A DNA stretch of 64,000 nt from Chryseobacterium sp. FH1 (lineage in GTDB: Bacteria > Bacteroidota > Bacteroidia > Flavobacteriales > Weeksellaceae). The notes below the pieces were generated by a model that searched no databases, was not told where the DNA came from, and worked only from the letters and a program-made list of their open reading frames with translations. Shown piece after piece: positions 20,215 to 27,146 of the stretch; position 1 is the first letter of the stretch, and each line of letters starts with the position of its first letter. Location of the stretch: assembly GCF_000735135.1 (NCBI RefSeq), contig NZ_JPLZ01000006.1, forward strand, positions 930,001 to 994,000, written 5' to 3'. The position numbers and the translations under genes are program-made.

Positions 20215-20646
20215 ATGAAGTTTGTTGTCAATAGATATTTTCCGGTTCTCATCAATATTTACACAGTTTGGATTTTATACCTTTTATTTTTTGCTTCGTT
20301 TCGATATTCAGAAACGATTCTATTTGAATTAAGAACAATTCCGTTCCAAACGATTGAAGATTATTCTACAAATGTTATTAAATATGATAAATTAGAATTT
20401 ATTAAGAATATATTTGGCAATATCATACTTTTCATTCCTTATGGATTTTTAGGAATCCTTTATCCTAGACTCAATCAATTCAAATGGATATTTTTTGTTT
20501 TTTTTACAATTATTAATATCATTGAGTTTTCCCAATATTATTTTAAAAGAGGTTTTGCTGATGTTGATGATGTGATTCTCAATACACTTGGAATGACAAT
20601 AGGCTACATCATTTATAAAAATTGGTTTTTCATTAAGGACAAATAA
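20215..20646 (+). CDS. VanZ-like family membrane protein
   Basis: This 143-residue protein has four predicted membrane segments (about 10-30, 65-85, 89-107 and 122-138). It carries the VanZ-like signature: NIFGNIILFIPYGFLGILYP, then IEFSQYYFKRGFADVDDVILNTLGMTIGYII. VanZ-like proteins are widespread in Bacteroidetes; the name comes from low-level teicoplanin resistance but most members have no known role. Its last 14 bp overlap the end of the convergent OmpA-family gene. Hydrophobicity and the DDVILNTLG motif make the call firm; the function is open. Confidence 0.88.
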   Translation: MKFVVNRYFPVLINIYTVWILYLLFFASFRYSETILFELRTIPFQTIEDYSTNVIKYDKLEFIKNIFGNIILFIPYGFLGILYPRLNQFKWIFFVFFTIINIIEFSQYYFKRGFADVDDVILNTLGMTIGYIIYKNWFFIKDK

Positions 20647-22315
20647 CCTTCATCTCTGTCCTTCTGTTGGTTTGGTGTTGGTCTTCATTGCAATCTACAC
20701 CATTACTACATTTATTCAGAATTTGGGTTTCGCCGTATCCAATTGGTTGTAATCTCAATTTGGAAATTCCTTTTGATACTAAATATTCCACCGCAGAGTT
20801 CGCTCGGTTCTGAGACAATGTTTTATTATAATCATCCGAAGCTCGTGAATCTGTATGGGATGCTAATTCCACTTTTACATTCGGGTTGTCTTTCATAAAC
20901 TGTACCAATTTATTAAGCTCAGCCATTGCATCTTCTCTTATGAAAAATTTGTCCAGGTCATAATGGATGTTCTTCAGATTGATTGGTTTTCCGCAAGTGG
21001 TTTCTTCCATACACACTTGTAGATTTAGGAAAAACGTATTGCTTCTATCCACATTTTTCGAACTTACAGTCTCAGTCTGAGAAAAGTAATTTCCTTTTTT
21101 TCCATAAATATTGTAAGTGGTATTCTTTTCAGCTTTGAAATAGAATTTACCCTCAACACTGGTTTTTATCTCTTGAACGATTTCTGTTTGATTATTCTTG
21201 ATGACAACAGTAACATCTCTCAGGGGATTTTTAGAATTACAAATACTCACTTGTCCTTTTACGAAAAATGTTTCTTTGTCTGTCGAGATTTCTTTCTTCA
21301 GAGTTGAGTTTTTGACGAACTCACTTTTATTGGCTTTTGTTGAAATCAAATCTATATGATGAAGGCTTCCCCTGATCTCATAATTCTCAGGCTTGATATT
21401 TTTGAAAAATGCAACACCTTGCGCATTGGTTCTAGCGAAGTAAGCGCGTTTTCCATTCTTGTAAAGTTCCACAAAGGCATCAGGCAAGATCTCACCCGTT
21501 TCTTTGTCTTTCGCGATCACCGTCATTCCATAATTGGGACTAGACTCCTTGAATGGCAATCTAAATGTAAGCCCAGCAAAAAATCCAACCGAATGTGCCT
21601 CGTGATCCAAAGCCGAAGTTCTAATCTCCGCGTTTGCTGGAGAGATCGTATTCCGATTATCCATTGTCGAAAAAGGAATATAACCAGACGAATTTCCATT
21701 CGCCATCAAATCCTTCGTTTTGAAATGTTGCAAGTAATATCCGCCGACATTCAGACCAATATTTTCTGAAAAGAACCAATTAAATTCCAATTCGCCTTTT
21801 CCAGAAAAAACATTTTGCTCATCATAACCTCTATGAAAATTAAGATTGTAATCTGTTGCGCCATTATTTGAGATTACTGAAGTTTCGCCACCTTTGATAT
21901 TCGAGATTCCACCTTTCAGTTTAAAGGTCAATCCCAGATCATCAGTGATCACCCATCGGAAATTTGGACCCAATCCGAAGAAGTAACGCTGGATTTTGTT
22001 TTCGCTTAAACTTGGATCAGAAAGTTTCGTATTTCCCAAATATAAATTCTCCGTTGGATAAGAGCTTTTCGGTGTATTTGAAAGATAATCTGCATCGATT
22101 CCAAAACCAAACCAGTTAAAATAATAATCCGCCGAAATCCCAAGATTCAAATTGGGTTGGTAATCAATATATTTGGTTTGATTGCTGTAAGATGGAAAAT
22201 CCAATCCGCCTCTCAAAGATATATTTAGTTGGTTGTTATCGTAAAGAGAATTCCTTAATTGAGAACTGAAATTTTGATAAAAGAGAATGAAAAATAAGTA
22301 GAAATAATTTCTCAT
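20633..22315 (-). CDS. OmpA family outer-membrane protein with carboxypeptidase-regulatory-like domain
   Basis: This 560-residue protein has a short signal peptide, then a predicted beta-barrel-like region (about 25-245, with alternating strands and DYLSNTPKSSYPTENLYLGN), then two beta-sandwich repeats of the carboxypeptidase-regulatory type (VIAKDKETGEILPDAFVELY and FVKGQVSICNSKNPLRDVTV). A C-terminal OmpA peptidoglycan-binding domain follows (NVKVELASHTDSRASDDYN, then LSQNRANSAVEYLVSKGI). It probably ties the outer membrane to the cell wall. A minus-strand -7 box (TAAATTTG, 22346-22339) lies 24 bp upstream of the ATG. Its 3' end overlaps the VanZ-like gene by 14 bp. Confidence 0.85.
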   Translation of the reverse strand: MRNYFYLFFILFYQNFSSQLRNSLYDNNQLNISLRGGLDFPSYSNQTKYIDYQPNLNLGISADYYFNWFGFGIDADYLSNTPKSSYPTENLYLGNTKLSDPSLSENKIQRYFFGLGPNFRWVITDDLGLTFKLKGGISNIKGGETSVISNNGATDYNLNFHRGYDEQNVFSGKGELEFNWFFSENIGLNVGGYYLQHFKTKDLMANGNSSGYIPFSTMDNRNTISPANAEIRTSALDHEAHSVGFFAGLTFRLPFKESSPNYGMTVIAKDKETGEILPDAFVELYKNGKRAYFARTNAQGVAFFKNIKPENYEIRGSLHHIDLISTKANKSEFVKNSTLKKEISTDKETFFVKGQVSICNSKNPLRDVTVVIKNNQTEIVQEIKTSVEGKFYFKAEKNTTYNIYGKKGNYFSQTETVSSKNVDRSNTFFLNLQVCMEETTCGKPINLKNIHYDLDKFFIREDAMAELNKLVQFMKDNPNVKVELASHTDSRASDDYNKTLSQNRANSAVEYLVSKGISKLRLQPIGYGETQILNKCSNGVDCNEDQHQTNRRTEMKVICP

Positions 22316-22338
22316 AATTAAGTTTTCTTGGTTGCCAC

Positions 22339-22346
22339 AAATTTAC
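22339..22346 (-). promoter_or_regulatory. -7 box of the OmpA-family gene
   Basis: TAAATTTG on the minus strand gives a start near 22332 and a leader of about 17 nt. It lies downstream of the terminator of the preceding gene, so the OmpA-family gene has its own promoter. Confidence 0.6.
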
Positions 22347-22361
22347 AGAATTTAATCAATA

Positions 22362-22386
22362 AAAAATGCCAGTCGAAACTGGCATT
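22362..22386 (-). terminator. Terminator of the small T9SS-tail gene
   Basis: A perfect 8-bp stem (ACTGGCAT/ATGCCAGT) with a 4-nt loop; on the minus strand it is followed by six T. Confidence 0.85.
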
Positions 22387-22407
22387 GTATGTTGTAAACA
22401 AAAATTA

Positions 22408-22755
22408 TTACTGTTTGATGATCTGAGTGATCTTCTGCGTATTGTCATCCAACGTATATCGCATTAGATATTTTCCAGGACGCAATTTATCAAGTCTTAA
22501 TTCAGTATTGTTACTATTAATGTTGTACTCAGCAACTTGAGCTCCCAAAATCGAGAAGAAGGTTACCGTTTTTATCTTTACAGAATTGTCTTTAGATTTT
22601 AGCACCAAAACGTCCTTGGTAGGATTAGGATAGGCCATCAAAACACCATCATCGGTCCTTTGAGAAGAAATTGTACGTGCAGTCTGTGCTTTCATTTCTC
22701 CCGAAAATCCCACTGATACTACCGTAAATATGATAAAGAATAAAAGTTTTTTCAT
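22408..22755 (-). CDS. Small secreted protein made almost only of a T9SS type A sorting domain
   Basis: This 115-residue protein has a signal peptide (residues 1-23, ending MKAQ), a linker of about 17 residues, and then a complete T9SS C-terminal sorting domain: AYPNPTKDVLVLKSKDNS, VTFFSILGAQVAEYNI, LDKLRPGKYLMRYTLDD and a final KITQIIKQ. T9SS tails normally sit behind a large passenger that is exported across the outer membrane; here there is no passenger. A promoter precedes it (CAA at 22816-22814, then TATATTTG at 22793-22786 on the minus strand) and a terminator follows it, so it is a real, separately transcribed gene. It may be a degenerate remnant or a cell-surface peptide. Confidence 0.85.
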   Translation of the reverse strand: MKKLLFFIIFTVVSVGFSGEMKAQTARTISSQRTDDGVLMAYPNPTKDVLVLKSKDNSVKIKTVTFFSILGAQVAEYNINSNNTELRLDKLRPGKYLMRYTLDDNTQKITQIIKQ

Positions 22756-22785
22756 TCGCTTAAGTCTGTATTATTACAATTACAA

Positions 22786-22816
22786 CAAATATATTTTAAA
22801 TAAATTACCTACGCAA
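22786..22816 (-). promoter_or_regulatory. Promoter of the small T9SS-tail gene
   Basis: On the minus strand TTG (22816-22814), a 20-bp spacer and TATATTTG (22793-22786). Start expected near 22779, leader about 24 nt. Confidence 0.6.
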
Positions 22817-22839
22817 TAGTCTAACAATAAAAGTATAAT

Positions 22840-22847
22840 TAAATTTG
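22840..22847 (+). promoter_or_regulatory. -7 box of hemB
   Basis: TAAATTTG 21 bp before the hemB ATG; start near 22854. No clear upstream TTTG. Confidence 0.55.
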
Positions 22848-22867
22848 CATAAATATTTTCAATCAAG

Positions 22868-23854
22868 ATGATCTCAAGAAATAGAAGACTCAGAACCAAC
22901 GATTCTATCAGAAGTCTAGTGCGCGAAACCAGCCTTACAACAAACGATTTGGTCTTGCCAATGTTCGTTACAGAAGGTGATAACAAAAAAGAAGCCATCT
23001 CATCTATGCCAGGCGTTTTTAGGCAAAGTTTAGATCTTACGGTCAAAACTGTTAAAGAAAATTATGACCTTGGGATCAAAGCCATCAATCTCTACATGAA
23101 GGTTTCCGATAACCTGAAAGATAACACCGGAAAAGAATCCTGGAATCCAAACGGATTGATGCAAACGGCCATCAAAGCTATCAAAGACGCCGTCCCGGGA
23201 ATCATCATTATGCCAGATGTGGCGTTGGATCCGTACTCGATTTACGGTCACGACGGCATCATCAAGAATGGAAAGATTGACAATGATTCGACTGTAGAAG
23301 CACTCGTGAAAATGGGAGTTTCCCTTGCAGAAGCCGGCGCAGACATTTTGGCACCTAGCGATATGATGGACGGTCGTGTTCTAGCAATGCGCGAAGGTCT
23401 GGAGGAAAACGGATTCACAGATGTTGGGATTTTGTCCTACGCCGCCAAGTATGCAAGTGCGTTCTACGGCCCGTTCAGAAGTGCTTTGGATAGCGCACCA
23501 GTTGACAATCAGGATATTCCAGCGGACAAGAAAACCTACCAAATGGATTTCCACAATTCCCGCGAAGCCATCGATGAAGCTTTGAAAGACGTGGACGAAG
23601 GTGCCGACATCATTATGATAAAACCCGGAATGCCTTATCTGGACATCGTTTCCAAGATCCGCGAACTCATCACGCAACCAATCGCCGTTTACCAAGTCAG
23701 TGGAGAATATGCAATGTTGAAAGCCGCTGCCCAAAACGGTTGGCTGGACAATGACAAAGTGCTCATAGAAAGCCTCACCTCCATCAAACGTGCCGGCGCC
23801 GATATGATCTTCACCTACGCCGCTCCCGAAGTTGCAAAATTATTGAATAGATAA
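22868..23854 (+). CDS. hemB: Delta-aminolevulinic acid dehydratase (porphobilinogen synthase)
   Basis: This 328-residue enzyme condenses two 5-aminolevulinate molecules to porphobilinogen, the second committed step of heme synthesis. The N-terminal RLRTNDSIRSLVRET and LPMFVTEG, the Schiff-base region IIMIKPGMPYLDIV (Lys near residue 250) and YQVSGEYAM are all family blocks. In the metal-binding segment the usual Cys triad is replaced by DVALDPYSIYGHDG, the Asp-type variant that is linked to magnesium and/or potassium rather than to catalytic zinc. The stop codon is followed after 2 bp by repeat A1. Confidence 0.96.
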   Translation: MISRNRRLRTNDSIRSLVRETSLTTNDLVLPMFVTEGDNKKEAISSMPGVFRQSLDLTVKTVKENYDLGIKAINLYMKVSDNLKDNTGKESWNPNGLMQTAIKAIKDAVPGIIIMPDVALDPYSIYGHDGIIKNGKIDNDSTVEALVKMGVSLAEAGADILAPSDMMDGRVLAMREGLEENGFTDVGILSYAAKYASAFYGPFRSALDSAPVDNQDIPADKKTYQMDFHNSREAIDEALKDVDEGADIIMIKPGMPYLDIVSKIRELITQPIAVYQVSGEYAMLKAAAQNGWLDNDKVLIESLTSIKRAGADMIFTYAAPEVAKLLNR

Positions 23855-23856
23855 TA

Positions 23857-23972
23857 TTTTAGGAGCTTAATCCCGCTTTCCACTATATCTTTTTTGCTTT
23901 CATCACATTTGGTTTTCGAAACACGATTTGTAAAAAAGCAAAAAAGGATGCCGTTGCAATCGGGGCTATGGG
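23857..23972 (+). repeat. Dispersed repeat family A, copy 1, directly after hemB
   Basis: A 116-bp element that starts with TTTTAGGAGCT 2 bp after the hemB stop and ends with ATCGGGGCTATGGG. The middle forms a 14-bp stem (23887-23900 with 23935-23949, one bulged G) with a loop of about 34 nt. Copy 2 lies at 35479-35594 in the opposite direction, and has the same length, ends and bulge. Confidence 0.85.
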
Positions 23973-24027
23973 TTTTGTCATCCAAACATTGCTTTGTAAA
24001 AAAGTTTTTCCATCTCTTTAAAGAAAG

Positions 24028-24095
24028 CCAAAGAGTGGCGACCTATTAGTAGAAAATGTAGTTAGGATGAGCAAAGCTCCATAGGAGCGACCTGT
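24028..24095 (+). repeat. Dispersed repeat family B, copy 1
   Basis: A 64-bp core runs from GAGTGGCGACCTATTAGTAG to GAGCAAAGCTCCATAGGAG and CGACCT. An ungapped second copy lies at 33796-33864 on the other strand. GAGyGACCT-like words open and close the unit. Confidence 0.8.
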
Positions 24096-24123
24096 AAAAA
24101 CAGGCACTAAAAAGTTAATATGC

Positions 24124-24164
24124 GAAAAAAATCAATCTTCCTCGCCCAAACCCTGAGGAAGATT
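24124..24164 (-). terminator. rmuC terminator built from its last ten codons
   Basis: On the minus strand AATCTTCCTC (24164-24155, here GAGGAAGATT on the plus strand) pairs with GAGGAAGATT (24143-24134), and the TGA stop plus seven T follow directly. The stem covers the codons for the last ten residues of RmuC (NLPQGLGEED). T runs on the plus strand (24163-24170) suggest that it may also stop transcription coming from hemB. Confidence 0.88.
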
Positions 24165-25475
24165 TTTTTTGTTCTTAATTCCCAGACCTTTCAACTTCTG
24201 AGTCTGGATGATCAAATTATCATTCCCAGAGCTCAACTGCTTGAAAGCGTCATTGTAAGAATTCTTAGCCTGATCGATATTTTTTCCAATGCGTTCCAGA
24301 TTGTCAACAAAGCCAACAAATTTATCGTACAATTTCGCACCTCTGTCCGCAATTTCCATCGCATTTCGATTTTGATGTTCGCGTTTCCAAAGATCTTGGA
24401 TCAATTTTAAAGAAGTTATTAGGTTGGTTGGGCTCAATAATAAAATCCTCTTGTCGTAAGCAAAATTCCAAAGATTTGGGTCAGTTTGCAAAGCTGTCAT
24501 ATAAGCAGCTTCACTTGGAACAAACATCATTACAAAGTCCAAGGATTTATCAAAATCATCGTATGCTTTCTGACTCAGTTGCAAAATGTGATTTTTGACC
24601 GATTGCAAATGTTGGTTCTGTTTGATGGTGAAAATTTCAGCATCTGTTTCGTCCGTCATTTCCACAAAAGCGGTGAGAGAAACTTTGCTGTCGATGATCA
24701 CATTTCTATTGTCTGGATATTTTACAACCGCGTCAGGACGCATTTTTTTACCGGAAAATTCGGAGAAAATGGCTTTGTTGTTTTCATCTCGGAGTTCGTG
24801 CTCCATGAAGTATTCCTGATTTTTCCTCAATCCAGATTTTTCCAGAATACTTTCCAGGATCATTTCGCCCCAATTTCCCTGAGTTTTGCTTTCACCTTTC
24901 AAAGCGCGCGTCAGCTTTTTGGCATCTTCGGAAATTTGTTGGTTCAGGTCTTTCAATTCACGTACTTTTTCGCCGAGGGAGAAGCGTTCCTTGGATTCCT
25001 TGTCATAAGTTTCGTTCACTGTATTTTTCAGTTCATTGATCTTTTCCTGAAAAGGTTCAAGAATCAACTTTAACTGATTTTGATTGAGCTGTGTGAACTT
25101 TTCAGATTTTTGTTCCAGAATTTGATTTGCCGTTTTCTCAAACTGAAGACGATTTGTTTCCTGAATTTTTACAAAATCCTCCTTTTGATGTTCTAGATTT
25201 TCCTGCAGGTTTTTGTAATGTGCGTTGAGTTCCGCATTTGTGAAAAGAAGTTCTTCCTTACTTTTTTGGATCAATGAATTTTCTCTCGTCAATTCAAGAT
25301 TGAAAAGTTTTAGTTCCTCTAGTTTTTGTTGATAATTGATTTCGTTTTCCTGTGCGCGAATCAGTTTCTCATTGGCATCATCAAAGTTTTTTTTGCTGAC
25401 AGAATTTGATTTCGTTATGAGGAAAACCAAAATCCCACCGATAACTGTTCCAAGAATTAAGTAAATAATCTCCAT
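24132..25475 (-). CDS. rmuC: DNA recombination protein RmuC homologue
   Basis: This 447-residue protein has an N-terminal membrane helix (residues 3-21), a long coiled coil (about 30-200, rich in Glu/Lys/Gln) and a nuclease-like RmuC domain at about 205-400 with GNWGEMILESILEKSGL, MRPDAVVKYPDNRNVIIDSKVSLTAF, VMMFVPSEAAYM and LLLSPTNLITSLKLI. In E. coli, loss of RmuC changes the rate of inversion at short inverted repeats. The family has a PD-(D/E)XK-like core, and the Asp and Lys of VIIDSKVSL fit it. It is a single gene whose own 3' codons form the terminator. Confidence 0.93.
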   Translation of the reverse strand: MEIIYLILGTVIGGILVFLITKSNSVSKKNFDDANEKLIRAQENEINYQQKLEELKLFNLELTRENSLIQKSKEELLFTNAELNAHYKNLQENLEHQKEDFVKIQETNRLQFEKTANQILEQKSEKFTQLNQNQLKLILEPFQEKINELKNTVNETYDKESKERFSLGEKVRELKDLNQQISEDAKKLTRALKGESKTQGNWGEMILESILEKSGLRKNQEYFMEHELRDENNKAIFSEFSGKKMRPDAVVKYPDNRNVIIDSKVSLTAFVEMTDETDAEIFTIKQNQHLQSVKNHILQLSQKAYDDFDKSLDFVMMFVPSEAAYMTALQTDPNLWNFAYDKRILLLSPTNLITSLKLIQDLWKREHQNRNAMEIADRGAKLYDKFVGFVDNLERIGKNIDQAKNSYNDAFKQLSSGNDNLIIQTQKLKGLGIKNKKNLPQGLGEED

Positions 25476-25555
25476 TTTTATTTTTCGTTATTTTCTACAA
25501 TATTAAAATAACATTTACTTATCAAATTATGGTTTTCCGTAAAAAATAAAAATTA

Positions 25556-26434
25556 TCACTTCTCGCTTTCCAATTTAGCTTTTGAATCTGCCAAACCTTT
25601 TTTCTCCTTATCAGAAAGCTCAGGAAATTTCAAATTCATCTCTTCCAGTTGGTCAATAATAATCTGAATCGCTGCCACTCTTGTAAACCATTTTTTATCA
25701 GCTGGAATCACAAACCACGGTGCAGATTCTGTAGAAGTTTCGTTGATAGCGTTTTCATAAACCTTTTGATAATCATCCCAAAATCCCCTTTCGGTAATAT
25801 CTGCGGAAGAAAATTTCCAGTTCTTATCTTCTTCATTGATTCTATCGAGGAATCTTTCCTTTTGTTCTTCTTTTGAAACGTTTAAGAAGATCTTTATAAT
25901 CTTTGTTCCATTTTTTGCCAGATGTTTTTCAAAGTTTCGGATGCTTTCAAATCTGTTTTCCCAGAATTTCTCATCAAATTGCTTTACATCTGTCCAAGTT
26001 TTCTCGTTGAGGTTATATTCTGGATGCACCTTGCAAACCAAAACACTTTCGTAATGCGAGCGGTTGAAAATCCCGATTTTTCCTTTTTCTGGCAACGCAT
26101 TGTATTGTCTCCAAAGAAAATCATGTTGATACTCCTTCGAGCTTGGACTTTTGAAACTTGTGACTTCGCAACCTTGTGGATTCACACCACCCAAAACGTG
26201 TGCTATCAAACTGTCTTTTCCCGCCGCATCCATCGCCTGGAGAATGATTAACAAAGATTGACTTCCATCCGCGTACAGTTTTTCTTGAAGGAGATGTAGC
26301 TTTTCTTTCTCAGTTTCTAAAAGTAGTTTAGCTTCGTCTTTATTAAGCTTTCCTTTATAAGTTGTATTATGCTTTTTGATTTTGAATTTTGAATTTTCTT
26401 TAATCAGAAAATCATCAGAAAAATTATATTTCAT
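25556..26434 (-). CDS. Polyphosphate kinase 2 family (PPK2) nucleotide phosphotransferase
   Basis: This 292-residue protein carries the PPK2 core: a Walker A-like LLIILQAMDAAGKDSLIAHVL near residue 60, the lid and phosphate-binding blocks FLWRQYNALPEKGKIGIFNRSHYE and VLVCKVHPEYN, and a late IPADKKWFTRVAAIQIIIDQL. It moves phosphate between polyphosphate and nucleotides. The single domain and this length fit the short PPK2 classes that phosphorylate AMP and/or ADP; the class cannot be fixed by eye. It starts 80 bp after the terminator of the DUF1573 gene and runs in the same direction as rmuC. Confidence 0.93.
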   Translation of the reverse strand: MKYNFSDDFLIKENSKFKIKKHNTTYKGKLNKDEAKLLLETEKEKLHLLQEKLYADGSQSLLIILQAMDAAGKDSLIAHVLGGVNPQGCEVTSFKSPSSKEYQHDFLWRQYNALPEKGKIGIFNRSHYESVLVCKVHPEYNLNEKTWTDVKQFDEKFWENRFESIRNFEKHLAKNGTKIIKIFLNVSKEEQKERFLDRINEEDKNWKFSSADITERGFWDDYQKVYENAINETSTESAPWFVIPADKKWFTRVAAIQIIIDQLEEMNLKFPELSDKEKKGLADSKAKLESEK

Positions 26435-26460
26435 AAAAGTTGATTTGAAGTAAAGGTAAA

Positions 26461-26495
26461 AAAAACCGCCTCGTTAACAAAACGAGACGGTTTTT
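26461..26495 (-). terminator. Terminator of the DUF1573 gene
   Basis: A 15-bp stem (26461-26475 with 26481-26495, one G-U on the minus strand) and a 5-nt loop; the minus-strand stem ends in five T. It lies 20 bp after the DUF1573 stop. Confidence 0.9.
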
Positions 26496-26514
26496 AAAAA
26501 ATATTTTAAAAATT

Positions 26515-27027
26515 TTATTTGACTGTTTGTACTTGATCAAATGCCTTTTTTTTAGTAGATCTTTTACCTGCCTCAGGTTTTGCACTTTCTACCACTGTAG
26601 CTTGTATAGGGCTTACCACTGCTTTAGAATCTGTAACAGCAACAGCTTTTGTAGCTCCAGCAACATCTTCCACATTACCCTTGATGTAAATTACAGATCT
26701 ATTGTTTGCTGGGTCATTAGAGTAAACTTCAATCAATTTGTTGAAGGCTCCTTTGATGCCTGTGTTGTATCCAACTTTAATCTTAGCTTCCTTTCCTGGT
26801 AAGATTGGATCTTTGCTCCATTCTGGTGTTGTACATCCGCAAGAAGGTTTTACTTCGCTGATGATAAGAGGTTTGTCTCCTGTATTTTTAACTGTAAAAA
26901 ATCTGTGACCGTCTGATCCAGCTTTTACATTTCCGTAGTCAAAAGTTGTTTTGTCAAATGAGATTGTTTGTGCAGATGCAAAAGCCAAAGCTCCTGTCAT
27001 AAATAATCCTGCAAGAATCTTTTTCAT
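26515..27027 (-). CDS. Secreted DUF1573 domain protein
   Basis: This 170-residue protein has a signal peptide (residues 1-19, ASAQ) and an Ig-like DUF1573 domain: ISFDKTTFDYGNVKAGSD, FTVKNTGDKPLIISEVKPSCGCTTPEWSKDPILPGKEAKI, and FNKLIEVYSNDP. The paired cysteines in SCGC are typical of the family. The last 45 residues are Ala/Lys-rich and probably unstructured. The domain is common in Bacteroidetes and its role is unknown. A minus-strand -7 box (TAACTTTG, 27066-27059) gives a leader of about 25 nt. It is divergent from valS. Confidence 0.92.
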   Translation of the reverse strand: MKKILAGLFMTGALAFASAQTISFDKTTFDYGNVKAGSDGHRFFTVKNTGDKPLIISEVKPSCGCTTPEWSKDPILPGKEAKIKVGYNTGIKGAFNKLIEVYSNDPANNRSVIYIKGNVEDVAGATKAVAVTDSKAVVSPIQATVVESAKPEAGKRSTKKKAFDQVQTVK

Positions 27028-27108
27028 ATTTTTTTCGTTTTAATTAAATTTTAAAGAACAAAGTTATAAATAATTTGATTATGTGATGTTAATTTTTTCA
27101 CATTATCT

Positions 27109-27116
27109 TATTTTTG
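27109..27116 (+). promoter_or_regulatory. -7 box of valS (decides the start codon)
   Basis: TATTTTTG fits TAnnTTTG. The in-frame TTG at 27114 lies inside this box and so cannot be translated from it; the ATG at 27147 is the start. Confidence 0.55.
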
Positions 27117-27146
27117 CAACTTATAAAGCAAAAAAATACTTACGAC

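Noticed and set aside
24486-25073. 195-residue open frame on the plus strand inside rmuC
   Set aside because: Antisense to a clear RmuC domain, Phe/Cys-rich, no family motif.
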